Assembly: GCA_029266425.1 (NCBI GenBank)
Contig: JAQSWY010000013.1
Location: 1 to 64,000 of the forward strand
DNA length: 64,000 nucleotides
Direction of reading: 5' to 3'
DNA from: Xanthobacteraceae bacterium
GTDB lineage: Bacteria; Pseudomonadota; Alphaproteobacteria; Rhizobiales; Xanthobacteraceae
Shown here: positions 26,043-34,398 of the stretch, one piece after another
Position numbering within the stretch: the stretch's first letter is position 1
Layout: each line of letters begins with the position of its first letter
Program-made: the position numbers and the translations under genes
Notes under the pieces: model-generated
Databases searched by the model: none
Seen by the model: only the letters and a program-made list of their open reading frames with translations
Told to the model about the DNA's origin: nothing

Positions 26043-27236
26043 TCAGCTCCTGAGAGCGTCCGCCACCATGCCCGCTTCTCGTGTCAAAGCAGTGAATAAC
26101 GTAGGGGTACGACGTATCGACCCGCCACCCAGCAGGCGGGCCTCCTCGCCTCCCTCCTCGTAGAAGACGCAGGCCTGGCCCGGCGCGACGCCCTCTTCCG
26201 CGGTATGCAGATGAACGGCGACGGCGCCGTCGGGTTCCCGCGCCAGATGGCCCGGCACGGGCGCGCGGGTGGAGCGCACCTTCACATGAAGCTCCCGCTC
26301 GGCATCGAGCGCGGCCTCCAGGGGCTCGTCGCCGAGCCAGTTGACCTCGTCGACCCGCACCACGGAAACGCCGAGCGCGGTGCGCGGACCGACCAGCACG
26401 CGGCGGGCACCCGCATCGATGCCGACCACATAGAGCGGCTCGGCAGCGGCGATGCCGAGGCCCTTGCGCTGGCCGATGGTGTAGCGCATCACCCCATTGT
26501 GGTTACCGAGCACCCGGCCATCGAGATGCACGATCTCGCCCGGCTCCGCGGCCTCCGGGCGCAGCTTCTCGACGATGTCGGTGTAACGCCCGGTCGGCAC
26601 GAAGCAGATATCCTGGCTGTCGGGCTTGTCCGCTACCTTGAGGCCGAAGCTCTCGGCGAGCGCGCGTACCTCGGGCTTGGTGGTCTCGCCGAGCGGGAAG
26701 CGCAGCATGTCGATCTGCTCGCGCGTCGTCGCATAGAGGAAATAGCTCTGGTCGCGGGAGAGATCGAGCGGGCGGAACAGTCCGCGCCCGCCCTGGGTGA
26801 GCGCGCGGCTCGTCACATAATGGCCGGTGGCGAGGATATCGGCGCCAAGGTCCCGCGCCGTCTCCAGAAGATCGCGGAACTTCACGGTACGGTTGCAATC
26901 GACGCAGGGGATCGGCGTCTCGCCCGCGGCATAGGCGTCGGCAAAGCGCTCGATCACGGCGTGGCGGAACCGGCTCTCATAATCCAGCACGTAATGGGGG
27001 ATGCCGAGCCGCTCGGCGACCATGCTGGCGTCATAGATGTCCTGCCCCGCGCAGCAGGCGCCGGGGCGATGGTGCATCGCCTCGCCATGATCGTAGAGCT
27101 GCAGCGTGACGCCGACCACATCATAGCCGGCCTTGGCATAGAGCGCGGCGACGACGGACGAATCTACCCCGCCCGACATCGCCACCACGACTCGGGTTTG
27201 GGCAGGGGAACGTCCGGTATCGTCGAGCAGGATCAT
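26043..27236 (-). CDS. mnmA: tRNA-specific 2-thiouridylase MnmA
   Basis: 397 residues from an ATG at 27236; 27290 (ATG) is an alternative and neither has a strong ribosome site. 27236 gives the usual rhizobial N-terminus, about 17 residues before the PP-loop. Motifs: [18 protein letters not shown] (PP-loop), [10 protein letters not shown] with the catalytic cysteine, DSQDICFVP with the second catalytic cysteine, and [13 protein letters not shown]. The enzyme thiolates U34 of tRNA Lys, Glu and Gln. Confidence 0.92.
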   Translation of the reverse strand: MILLDDTGRSPAQTRVVVAMSGGVDSSVVAALYAKAGYDVVGVTLQLYDHGEAMHHRPGACCAGQDIYDASMVAERLGIPHYVLDYESRFRHAVIERFADAYAAGETPIPCVDCNRTVKFRDLLETARDLGADILATGHYVTSRALTQGGRGLFRPLDLSRDQSYFLYATTREQIDMLRFPLGETTKPEVRALAESFGLKVADKPDSQDICFVPTGRYTDIVEKLRPEAAEPGEIVHLDGRVLGNHNGVMRYTIGQRKGLGIAAAEPLYVVGIDAGARRVLVGPRTALGVSVVRVDEVNWLGDEPLEAALDAERELHVKVRSTRAPVPGHLAREPDGAVAVHLHTAEEGVAPGQACVFYEEGGEEARLLGGGSIRRTPTLFTALTREAGMVADALRS

Positions 27237-27458
27237 GTAGCGGCGGAACGCGGGTCTGGCGGGATTGTGCGCGCAGGGCACGCCAGCCATGGAAACTAGG
27301 ATTTCGACCAAGGTTTTACGGGCGCCGCGCCCGCGACGCAAGCCGAGCGCCCTTTAGCCGGCCGATAGCGGCGTCGTCATCGCCGGGAAGTGATGGGCGC
27401 AAGCCGATCAATCGGCGTTTTATGGCGGCCTCCCGGCATCCACCATGAAGGTTCGTCC

Positions 27459-28100
27459 ATGCTCCCGTTCCCGCTACGCTCCACTTTCATCGCGGCTCTG
27501 GCCGCGAGCGCCGTCTTTGCCGGCACCGCCGTCCTCACCGGAGGAGCCATTGCGCAGGCGGCGCCACCGGCTGCCCGACTCGCCGCCACCGTGGTGAAGC
27601 TCGACGGCAATAGGCTGGAGGCGACCGACGGTAGCGGCAAGCCGGTGAGCCTCAGCCTGGCGCAGGATGCGCGCATCACGGCGGTGGCGACCGCGGCGCC
27701 GGACGAGATCAAGCCCGGCAGCTTCATCGGCAGCGCCGCGGTGCCGGGACCGGACGGCACGCTGACCGCGCTGGAGGTCCATGTCTTCCCGCCCAGCATG
27801 CGCGGCACCGGGGAGGGGCACCGGCCGTGGGGCACCGATCCCAATGCCTCCATGACCAATGGCACGGTCGGCGATCTCGTGGTCGCGAACGGCCGCACCA
27901 TGACGGTGAAGTACGGCGAGGGCGGTGTGCAGACCATCGTGGTGCCGCCGGACGTGCCGATCGTCACCATCGACCGTGGCGACCGCACGCTGCTGGTGCC
28001 AGGCGCGCACATCGTGGCGTTCTATGCGCGGGGCGAGGACGGGACGATGACCGCGAGCCGGCTGACGGTCGGCAAGGACCGAACGGTTCCGCCGATGTGA
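27459..28100 (+). CDS. Exported hypothetical protein (DUF5666-like)
   Basis: 213 residues. A hydrophobic signal peptide (residues ~5-35) ends near GAIAQAA. The mature part has two similar beta-rich halves: AARLAATVVKLDGNRLEATDGSGK...LSLAQDARIT and TVGDLVVANGRTMTVKYGEGG...IVVPPDVPIVTI, resembling the DUF5666 beta-barrel repeat. The start at 27459 has AAGG eight bases upstream. Function unknown, probably periplasmic. It is monocistronic and followed by a family A repeat. Confidence 0.75.
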   Translation: MLPFPLRSTFIAALAASAVFAGTAVLTGGAIAQAAPPAARLAATVVKLDGNRLEATDGSGKPVSLSLAQDARITAVATAAPDEIKPGSFIGSAAVPGPDGTLTALEVHVFPPSMRGTGEGHRPWGTDPNASMTNGTVGDLVVANGRTMTVKYGEGGVQTIVVPPDVPIVTIDRGDRTLLVPGAHIVAFYARGEDGTMTASRLTVGKDRTVPPM

Positions 28101-28131
28101 CTGGAGGCTGGCATTGCCGTGGCTTTGCTGC

Positions 28132-28231
28132 AGCATCCTTCGAGGCCGCCTCGCGGCGGCACCTCAGGATGAGGTCGTGTTTGAATCTACCTCATCCTGA
28201 GGTGCGAGCTAAGCGAGCCTCGAAGGATGCT
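28132..28231. repeat. Interspersed palindromic element, family A copy 3
   Basis: AGCATCCTTCGAGGC (28132-28146) and GCCTCGAAGGATGCT (28217-28231) are perfect inverted ends; CACCTCAGGATGAGG and CCTCATCCTGAGGTG form the inner stem. It fills the start of the 349-base gap between the exported protein and sciP. Confidence 0.92.
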
Positions 28232-28288
28232 CAAGCAGGGCAACGCGTCGCTTGCGAACGGTATGCCGTGGCCGGCGTGCGACAGTTG

Positions 28289-28381
28289 TTAACCATTCTC
28301 ACCGCAGTGCGGCAAGTAAACGAAGCGTTTCTCAAATATTAATAAAATCCGACAGGAAGACGCCTCAAAACCCTGTGATTC
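28289..28381 (+). promoter_or_regulatory. Probable sciP control region (CtrA half-site, GANTC site)
   Basis: TTAACCAT at 28289-28296 matches the CtrA half-site TTAACCAT, and GATTC at 28377-28381 is a CcrM methylation site (GANTC). Another TTAACCAT is inside the sciP coding region near 28506. In Caulobacter, CtrA and CcrM methylation shape expression of cell-cycle genes; use of these sites here is inferred. Confidence 0.45.
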
Positions 28382-28449
28382 GTTTAGGGAAATATTCATG
28401 GCTCTCGCGTAGCGTTACCCTCGATTGGGTGTGTTTAGTGAGCGTACCA

Positions 28450-28725
28450 ATGACCGAACCCTATCGCCCTAGGGTGAAATACGTCATCGGGCCGGATGGC
28501 AGTCCGTTAACCATTGCGGATCTGCCTCCTCCCGAAACCAAGCGCTGGGTCATCCGCCGCAAGGCGGAGGTGGTCGCTGCCGTGCGCGGCGGCCTGCTCA
28601 GCCTCGAGGAAGCCTGCAAACGCTATACTTTGACCACCGAGGAGTTCCTGTCCTGGCAGGCCTCGATCGACCGCCATGGCCTCGCCGGATTGCGCACCAC
28701 GCGCATCCAGCAGTATCGGCAGTAA
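28450..28725 (+). CDS. sciP: CtrA inhibitor SciP (DUF1153)
   Basis: 91 residues from the ATG at 28450. It is nearly the canonical SciP sequence: PRVKYVIGPDGSPLTIADLP, TKRWVIRRKAEVVAAVRGGL, LSLEEACKRYTLTTEEFLSW, GLAGLRTTRIQQYRQ. It has a helix-turn-helix core. In Caulobacter SciP binds CtrA and blocks its activation of target promoters in G1. A frame extending upstream to 28252 is not needed. It is monocistronic with a terminator at 28771. Confidence 0.95.
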   Translation: MTEPYRPRVKYVIGPDGSPLTIADLPPPETKRWVIRRKAEVVAAVRGGLLSLEEACKRYTLTTEEFLSWQASIDRHGLAGLRTTRIQQYRQ

Positions 28726-28770
28726 TCGGCGGTTATACTTCTGCGACCTTGCGAATTCTTGAGACGTCAG

Positions 28771-28793
28771 CCCCGGCCGCAAGCCGGGGTTTT
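28771..28793 (+). terminator. Intrinsic terminator of sciP
   Basis: CCCCGGC (28771-28777), loop CGCAA, GCCGGGG (28783-28789), then TTTT. It starts 46 bases after the sciP stop. Confidence 0.85.
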
Positions 28794-28829
28794 CGTTTGG
28801 GGGCTTGGAAGAGCCACGATACTCCGTAG

Positions 28830-28940
28830 CCCTCTCCCGCTTGCGGGGGGTGCCGGCGTACCCGGTCGGGAGGGGGAGATGGGCGGGTGCTGTCGGCGCG
28901 GCCCCCACCCCAACCCTCCCCCGCAAGCGGGAGAGGGGGG
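28830..28940. repeat. Interspersed palindromic element, family D copy 1
   Basis: CCCTCTCCCGCTTGCGGGGG at the left is inverted as CCCCGCAAGCGGGAGAGGGG at the right, with a CCCCACCCCAACC stretch inside. It lies between the convergent sciP and phnN genes. The second copy lies inside phnL at 31382. Confidence 0.88.
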
Positions 28941-28947
28941 TTAAGGC

Positions 28948-29526
28948 CTACAGCCCCGCCAGGAACGCCGCCAGTTTCTCGCCCGCCAGCTCGACCGCGC
29001 CGTCGTTGAGGACGGTGAGGTCCGGCGCGGCATCGAGCGCGGGCTCGCGCGCCAGCCGGCCGGCCGTCGCATTGGCGTCCTCGCGGCCGCGCGCGGCGAT
29101 ACGTGCCGCGAGCACCTCGGGCGGCGCGGTGATGAGCACCAGCTTCACGCGCGGATATCGCGCCCGGGCTTCGGCCACCGCCGCACGGGAGCCATTGGCG
29201 ACCACGGTGCGCCCCGCGGCGAGCGCCGCCTTCACATCCGGGCCGAGCGCGTAGCACAGGCCATTAGCCCGCCAGGCGAGGGCGAAGCGCCCGGCGGCAA
29301 GGCCGTTCTCGAAGGCGGCGACATCGAACGGCTCATGGTCCTCGGTGGCGTCCGGCGGGCGCGTCACAAGGCGGCGAACGAAGACGATGTCGGAGCGACC
29401 GCCGAGCCGCGCCTTGGCATAGGCGAGGAGCGTGTCCTTGCCGGCGCCGGAAGGGCCGACGACCAGCACCAGCAGCCCCGATGCCGCTGCCGCCTGTCGC
29501 TGAACGTCCGCCATCGCCTCGCTCAT
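28948..29526 (-). CDS. phnN: Ribose 1,5-bisphosphate phosphokinase PhnN
   Basis: 192 residues from the ATG at 29526. The Walker A motif GPSGAGKDTLL near residue 25 and the guanylate-kinase-like body (RRLVTRPPDATEDHEPF, ALAWRANGLCYALG) identify PhnN. It phosphorylates ribose 1,5-bisphosphate to PRPP, the last step of C-P lyase phosphonate use. It is the last gene of the phn operon, 2 bases after phnM. Confidence 0.92.
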   Translation of the reverse strand: MSEAMADVQRQAAAASGLLVLVVGPSGAGKDTLLAYAKARLGGRSDIVFVRRLVTRPPDATEDHEPFDVAAFENGLAAGRFALAWRANGLCYALGPDVKAALAAGRTVVANGSRAAVAEARARYPRVKLVLITAPPEVLAARIAARGREDANATAGRLAREPALDAAPDLTVLNDGAVELAGEKLAAFLAGL

Positions 29527-29528
29527 GC

Positions 29529-30680
29529 TCAGGAGACCCGTTCGCCCTGCCGCCACACCGCGCGCACCACCGGCACCGCGGCCTCGCCTTCGCCGGCCAC
29601 CGCGACACGGACAAGGTCGGAGCGCAAGCCTTCGGCGATCCGCCCGCGATCCGCAAGCCCGGCGGCGGCGGCCGGATTGGCGGTGACGGTCCGCACCGCG
29701 GCCGGCAGCGATATGGTCTCGACGCGGCGCGGCAGGTCGAAGGCGGCGAACAGCAGGCTCCCCGGCACGTAGTCGGAGGAGAGGATGTCGAGCACGCCCT
29801 GCCGCGCAAGGCTCTCGGCGGCGACATTGCCGGTGTGCGAGCCGCCGCGCACCAGGTTCGGCGCACCCATCAGCACGCGGATGCCGGCCGCGTGCGAGCT
29901 GGCGGCGGCGCGCTCGGTGGTCGGGAATTCGGCGATGGCGACGCCGTCGCCGACCGCCTCGGAGACATGGGCGTCGGTGGCATCGTCATGGCTCGCCAGC
30001 ACGATGCCGCGCTGGCGCGCCGTCGCGACGAGGCGCGCCCGATTGCTGCGCGCATGCATCTCATGGGCGCGCAGCCGCTCGGTGACGATGATGTCCATCT
30101 CGTCGTCGGTGATGCCGCTCTTCTTCTTGTAATAGCTGCGGAAATGCTCCTCCGAGAGGAATTGCCGCTGGCCCGGCGTGTGGTCCATCAGCGAGATCAG
30201 CCGTACCTCGAAATCCTCGAGCAGGTCCTCGGTGTCCTCGACCACGCCGTCAGCGGCCACCTCGCAGCGCAGATGCACATGGTGCTCGGCGCGCAGCAGG
30301 CCGGCCTTTGCCGCCTGCCCGACGGTGGAGGCGATCAGCGCCGCGTCGCCATCGACGCCGACCGCCTTGCGGTCCGGCCAGACCCGCAGCGAGTCGAACA
30401 CCGTGGTGATGCCGGAGGCGGCGATCTGCGCGTCATAGGCGATGACCGCGGCAAAGGGATTCCAGCGTACGCGGGGGCGCGGGAATAGATGGCCCTCGAC
30501 ATGGTCGGTGTGCAGTTCGACGAGGCCGGGCAACAGATAGTCACCCTGGAGGTCGAGCGCGCCCGAGGGGACCGCGCCCGTTCCGATCTCGGCGATCCGG
30601 CCCTCGCGCAGCACCACATGGCCCGCGCGAACCTCGTCGGCGAGCACCAGCCGGGCATTGGCGAGAACGGTCTCGGTCAT
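29529..30680 (-). CDS. phnM: Alpha-D-ribose 1-methylphosphonate 5-triphosphate diphosphatase PhnM
   Basis: 383 residues; the second of two tandem ATGs (30680) is better spaced from GAGGG than the first (30683). Amidohydrolase-fold motifs: LPGLVELHTDHVEGHL with metal-binding histidines, ASHDDAT, and DYVPGSLLFAAF. It removes diphosphate from the triphosphate product of the PhnGHIL step. It lies between phnL (7 bases upstream) and phnN. Confidence 0.93.
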   Translation of the reverse strand: MTETVLANARLVLADEVRAGHVVLREGRIAEIGTGAVPSGALDLQGDYLLPGLVELHTDHVEGHLFPRPRVRWNPFAAVIAYDAQIAASGITTVFDSLRVWPDRKAVGVDGDAALIASTVGQAAKAGLLRAEHHVHLRCEVAADGVVEDTEDLLEDFEVRLISLMDHTPGQRQFLSEEHFRSYYKKKSGITDDEMDIIVTERLRAHEMHARSNRARLVATARQRGIVLASHDDATDAHVSEAVGDGVAIAEFPTTERAAASSHAAGIRVLMGAPNLVRGGSHTGNVAAESLARQGVLDILSSDYVPGSLLFAAFDLPRRVETISLPAAVRTVTANPAAAAGLADRGRIAEGLRSDLVRVAVAGEGEAAVPVVRAVWRQGERVS

Positions 30681-30687
30681 CATTCCC

Positions 30688-31512
30688 TCACGCTGCAGCG
30701 GCGAATTGCGTCACGTCGATCACCCGGTCGCAGACCGCATCGCGCACCTCGGCATCGTGGAAGATGCCGAGAATGCCGACGCCGGCGCGCTTCTTTTCCT
30801 CGATCAGGGCGATCACCACCGCGCGGTTGGCGGCATCGAGCGAGGCGGTCGGCTCGTCCATCAGGAGCAGCGGGCGATGGGCGATGAGGCCGCGCGCGAT
30901 GTTCACGCGCTGCTGCTCGCCGCCGGAGAAGGTGGCCGGCGGCAGCGCCCACAGCCGTTCCGGCAGGTTCAGGCGGGCCAGCAGATGGCCAGCGCGGGCG
31001 CGCGCCTCCTCGCGGGCGACGCCGTCGCCGACCAGCGGCTCGGCCACCACGTCGAGCGCGGAGACCCGCGGTATGACGCGCAGGAACTGGCTGACATAGC
31101 CCATGGTGGTGGCGCGCAGCCGCATCAGCCGGCGCGGCTCGGCCGCGGCGACGTCGACCGTCTCGTCGCCATCAGAGACGAGGATGGCGCCGGCATCGAC
31201 CCGGTAATTGCCGTAGACCATCTTGAGGAGCGAGCTCTTGCCGGCACCCGACGGCCCGCCGAGTGCGACGCACTCGCCGGCATTAAGCGCGAAGCCGGCG
31301 CCGTCGACTACCGGCAGCCGCGCCCCGTCGCGCAGATGCAGGATGAAGGTCTTGGAGAGGTTTTCGACCTTGAGCAGCGGTGTCCCCCTCACCCCAACCC
31401 TCTCCCCGTGGGGGAGAGGGAGCGTGTCGCTCTCACTTCTCCCCATTGGGGAGAGGTCGGCCTGCAGGCCCGGGTGAGGGGACGCGCCGGCCATGTCCTG
31501 ATGTGTACTCAT
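30688..31512 (-). CDS. phnL: C-P lyase ABC-type subunit PhnL with repeat-derived N-terminal extension
   Basis: 274 residues from the ATG at 31512, which overlaps the phnK stop (ATGA). Residues ~46-270 are a normal PhnL ATPase: GGPSGAGKSSLLKMVYGNY (Walker A), TFSGGEQQRVNIARGL (signature), LLLMDEPTASLD (Walker B). PhnL acts with PhnG, H and I to transfer the phosphonate to ribose triphosphate. Residues ~10-44 are translated from a palindromic repeat (31382-31483), making the protein about 45 residues longer than typical PhnL (about 226). A GTG at 31392, preceded by repeat-derived GAGAGGG, could give a normal-length product. Confidence 0.9.
   Translation of the reverse strand: MSTHQDMAGASPHPGLQADLSPMGRSESDTLPLPHGERVGVRGTPLLKVENLSKTFILHLRDGARLPVVDGAGFALNAGECVALGGPSGAGKSSLLKMVYGNYRVDAGAILVSDGDETVDVAAAEPRRLMRLRATTMGYVSQFLRVIPRVSALDVVAEPLVGDGVAREEARARAGHLLARLNLPERLWALPPATFSGGEQQRVNIARGLIAHRPLLLMDEPTASLDAANRAVVIALIEEKKRAGVGILGIFHDAEVRDAVCDRVIDVTQFAAAA
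31382..31483. repeat. Interspersed palindromic element, family D copy 2, inside phnL
   Basis: GTCCCCCTCAC (31382-31392) and GTGAGGGGAC (31474-31483) are inverted ends, with CTCTCCCCGTGGGGGAGAG and CTCCCCATTGGGGAG as inner hairpins. It lies in frame in the 5-prime part of phnL and encodes a Gly/Pro/Arg-rich peptide (LSPMGR, PHGERVGVRG). Confidence 0.9.
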
Positions 31513-32285
31513 GCCGCGAGCACCGAGGAGACGAGAAGCTGCGTGTAGGGCTCGCGCGGATCGTCGAGCACCTGGTCGGTCAAGCCGGTCTCGATGACGC
31601 GGCCATGACGCATCACCACCATGCGATGCGAAAGCAGCCGTGCCACGGCGAGATCGTGGGTGACGATGATGGCGGCGAGGCCCAGCTCGGAGACCAGGGT
31701 GCGGATGAGATCGAGCAGGCGTGCCTGCACCGAAACGTCGAGCCCGCCGGTCGGCTCGTCCATGAACACCAGGCGCGGGCGGGTGACGAGGTTGCGGGCG
31801 ATCTGCAGCCGCTGGCGCATGCCGCCGGAGAAGGCACGGGGATCGTCGTCGACGCGGTCGGCCGCGATCTCGACGCGGGAGAGCCAGTCGAGAGCCTCCT
31901 CCCGGATGTTGCCGTAGTGCCGCCAGCCGACGGCCATCAGCCGTTCGCCGACATTGCCGCCGGCGGAGACCGCCATGCGCAGCCCGGCTTCCGGGCTCTG
32001 CCGCACGAAGCCCCAATCGGTGCGCATCAGGAGCCGGCGCTCGGCCGCGCCGAGGGAGGCGAGTTCCCGGGTCTCACCGTCCCGCATGCGGTAGAGCACG
32101 CGACCAGCGGAGGGGGCGAGCTCGGTGGAGAGCAGGCCGAGCAGGGTCGATTTGCCGGAGCCGCTCTCGCCGACCACCGCCAGCACTTCGCCGGGATGCA
32201 CGCTGAGCGAGACATCGCGGCAGCCGATGCGTGTGCCGTAGTTCTTGGAGAGGCCGTCGGCGATGAGGAGGGGGGTGTCGGTCAT
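31509..32285 (-). CDS. phnK: C-P lyase ABC-type subunit PhnK
   Basis: 258 residues. ABC ATPase with VVGESGSGKSTLLGLL (Walker A), RAFSGGMRQRLQIARNLV (signature) and LVFMDEPTGGLDVSVQ (Walker B). PhnK binds the PhnGHIJ core and is needed for phosphonate cleavage. It overlaps phnJ by 4 bases upstream and phnL by 4 bases downstream, so all three are translationally coupled. Confidence 0.93.
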   Translation of the reverse strand: MTDTPLLIADGLSKNYGTRIGCRDVSLSVHPGEVLAVVGESGSGKSTLLGLLSTELAPSAGRVLYRMRDGETRELASLGAAERRLLMRTDWGFVRQSPEAGLRMAVSAGGNVGERLMAVGWRHYGNIREEALDWLSRVEIAADRVDDDPRAFSGGMRQRLQIARNLVTRPRLVFMDEPTGGLDVSVQARLLDLIRTLVSELGLAAIIVTHDLAVARLLSHRMVVMRHGRVIETGLTDQVLDDPREPYTQLLVSSVLAA

Positions 32286-33304
32286 GGGGTCTTGCCCACC
32301 GTGTTCGTCATCCCGGACGGCGCGGCACGCGCCGAGCCCGGATCGCGTGCCAAAAGAGGCGCACTCTCATCACGCGATCCCGGCTCTGCGCTTTGCTTCG
32401 GCCGGGATGACAGGGAGGCCGGCGCTGCCATCTCCCCGCGATGCCCGTCCTTCTGCCGGCCTTCGCAGTGATCGGTGTCCGAGCAGACGAACATGCGCCC
32501 GCCGGCATCGTCGAGGATCACCTCGTCGAGATAGACGCCCTCGGCAGCGCACAGCCCGCAGGGCTTGGCGAAGCGCTGGATGCGGAAGGGGTGGTCGTCG
32601 AAATCGAGCGAGCGCACCCTGGTGTGCGGCGGGATGGCGTAGATGCGCTTCTCGCGGCCGGCGCCGAACAATTGCAGCGCCGGGCAATCGTCCATCTTCG
32701 GGTTGTCGAATTTGGGGATGGGCGAGGGGTCCATCACATAGCGTCCCGCGACCTCGACCGGATAGGCGTAGGTGGTGGCGATGTGGCCGTGGCGGGCGAT
32801 GTCCTCATAGAGCTTCACATGCATCAGGCCATATTCGGCCAGCGCGTGCAGCTGGCGGGTCTCGGTCTCGCGCGGCTCGAGGAAGCGCAGGGGCTCGGGG
32901 ATCGGCACCTGATAGACTAGGATCTGGTGTCCGGCGAGCGGCGCCTCGGGGATGCGGTGCCGGGTCTGGATGATGGTGGCATCCACCGTCGAGGTGGTGG
33001 TGGCGACGCCGGCGGTCTTCTCGAAGAAACCGCGAATGGCCACCGCATTGGTGGTGTCGTCGGCGCCCTGGTCGATCACTTTCAGGACGTCGTCCGGGCC
33101 GAGCACCGCGGCGGTGACCTGCACGCCGCCCGTTCCCCAGCCATAGGGCATCGGCATCTCGCGCGAAGCGAACGGCACCTGATAGCCGGGAATGGCGATC
33201 GCTTTGAGGATCGCGCGGCGGATCATGCGCTTGGTCTGCTCGTCGAGATAGGCAAAGTTGTAAGTGATCTCCGGCATGCCGCCCGAGTGCGCGTGCGCGT
33301 TCAT
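32282..33304 (-). CDS. phnJ: C-P lyase catalytic subunit PhnJ with repeat-derived C-terminal tail
   Basis: 340 residues. It is the radical-SAM enzyme that cleaves the carbon-phosphorus bond of ribose-1-phosphonate 5-phosphate. Cys249, Cys252, Cys274 and Cys280 reproduce the spacing of the E. coli Fe-S ligands (241, 244, 266) and active cysteine (272). Residues up to ~290 are a full-length enzyme; residues ~298-333 are encoded by a palindromic repeat (32306-32412), extending it well past the usual ~281. The catalytic part looks intact. The gene overlaps phnI and phnK by 4 bases each. Confidence 0.93.
   Translation of the reverse strand: MNAHAHSGGMPEITYNFAYLDEQTKRMIRRAILKAIAIPGYQVPFASREMPMPYGWGTGGVQVTAAVLGPDDVLKVIDQGADDTTNAVAIRGFFEKTAGVATTTSTVDATIIQTRHRIPEAPLAGHQILVYQVPIPEPLRFLEPRETETRQLHALAEYGLMHVKLYEDIARHGHIATTYAYPVEVAGRYVMDPSPIPKFDNPKMDDCPALQLFGAGREKRIYAIPPHTRVRSLDFDDHPFRIQRFAKPCGLCAAEGVYLDEVILDDAGGRMFVCSDTDHCEGRQKDGHRGEMAAPASLSSRPKQSAEPGSRDESAPLLARDPGSARAAPSGMTNTVGKTP
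32306..32412. repeat. Interspersed palindromic element, family B copy 2, inside phnJ
   Basis: CGTCATCCCGG (32306-32316) and CCGGGATGACA (32402-32412) are inverted ends; internal GGATCGCGTG and CACGCGATCC pair. The element sits in the 3-prime end of phnJ, starting just after the conserved C-terminus, and keeps the frame open to the normal ATGA overlap with phnK. Confidence 0.9.
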
Positions 33305-34395
33305 TCCGCGGCCTCCCGCATCTCTTCCTCGCGCTCATTGCGCATGCGGCGCACGAGATCGAGCTCGGCCTGGAAGTCGACATAATGCGGCAGCTTCAGA
33401 TGCTCGACGAAGCCGGTGGCCTGCACATTGTCGGAATGGGAGAGCACGAACTCCTCGTCCTGCGCCGGGGCGGCGAATTCCTCGCCGAGCTCCTGCCAGC
33501 GCAGCGCCCGCTCGACCAGCGCCATGGACATGGCCTTGCGCTCGCATTGGCCGAAGACGAGGCCGTAGCCGCGGGTGAATTGCGGCGGCGCATCCGCGCT
33601 GCCGTGGAACTGCGTGACCATCTGGCACTCGGTCACCTGAACGGTGCCGAGCGAGACCTCGAAGCCCAGCTCCTCGGCGAAGAACGATACCTCGACATCG
33701 CCGAAGCGGATCTCGCCGACGAAGGGATGGGTGCGGGCGAAGCCGCGCTGGGTTGAATAGCCGAGCGCCAGCAGGAAGCCCTCGTCGCCACGCGCCAGGG
33801 TCTGCAGCCGGGTGGCGCGATCGACCGGATAGCTGACCGGCGCGCGGGTGATGTCGAAGGGCTCGGTGCCATCATCGGTCGGGGAGGGCTCGATCAGTCC
33901 CTCGGCACCGATCAGGTCGGTGACGCGCGGCATCGGGCCGGTGTCGGCGATGGCGTCGGGTTCCTCGGTGATCGCGTCTGTCGGATCGGCAGCACTGAGC
34001 GAGGTGTCGAGCAGGCGGTGCGTATAGTCGAAGGTGGGGCCGAGCAGCTGTCCGCCCGGCAGGTCCTTGAAGGTCGCGGAGACCCGCCGGCGCACCAGCA
34101 TGGCGGCGGTGTCGAGCGGGAGCGAATTGCCGAAGCGCGGCAGCGTGGTGCGGAAGGCGCGCACCAGGAAGATCGCCTCGATCAGGTCGCCGCGCGCCTG
34201 CTTGACCGCGAGCGCTGCGAGCGCGGTGTCGTAGAGCGAGCCTTCCGCCATCACCCGATCGACGGCAAGCGAGAGCTGGGCGACGATCTGGTCGAGCCCG
34301 ATGCCCGGCAGGCCCGTGTCGCCGCGCCGGCGCTTCGCCAGCAGTTCGTGGGCGTTGCGGATGGCCTTCTCGCCGCCTTTGGCTGCGACATACAT
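33301..34395 (-). CDS. phnI: C-P lyase core subunit PhnI
   Basis: 364 residues, normal length. It starts MYVAAKGGEKAIRNAHELL, the PhnI N-terminus, and contains FGDVEVSFFAEELGFEVSLG and TQFHGSADAPPQFTRGYGLVFGQCERKAMSMALV near the C-terminus. PhnI has nucleosidase activity and, with PhnG, H and L, attaches the phosphonate to the ribose of ATP. It lies 3 bases after phnH and overlaps phnJ. Confidence 0.94.
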   Translation of the reverse strand: MYVAAKGGEKAIRNAHELLAKRRRGDTGLPGIGLDQIVAQLSLAVDRVMAEGSLYDTALAALAVKQARGDLIEAIFLVRAFRTTLPRFGNSLPLDTAAMLVRRRVSATFKDLPGGQLLGPTFDYTHRLLDTSLSAADPTDAITEEPDAIADTGPMPRVTDLIGAEGLIEPSPTDDGTEPFDITRAPVSYPVDRATRLQTLARGDEGFLLALGYSTQRGFARTHPFVGEIRFGDVEVSFFAEELGFEVSLGTVQVTECQMVTQFHGSADAPPQFTRGYGLVFGQCERKAMSMALVERALRWQELGEEFAAPAQDEEFVLSHSDNVQATGFVEHLKLPHYVDFQAELDLVRRMRNEREEEMREAAE

Positions 34396-34398
34396 GGG

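Noticed and set aside
30688-32016. A 442-residue phnL frame reaching into phnK
   Set aside because: The upstream part is a shadow of phnK; the ATG at 31512 with the usual 4-base overlap is the sensible start.
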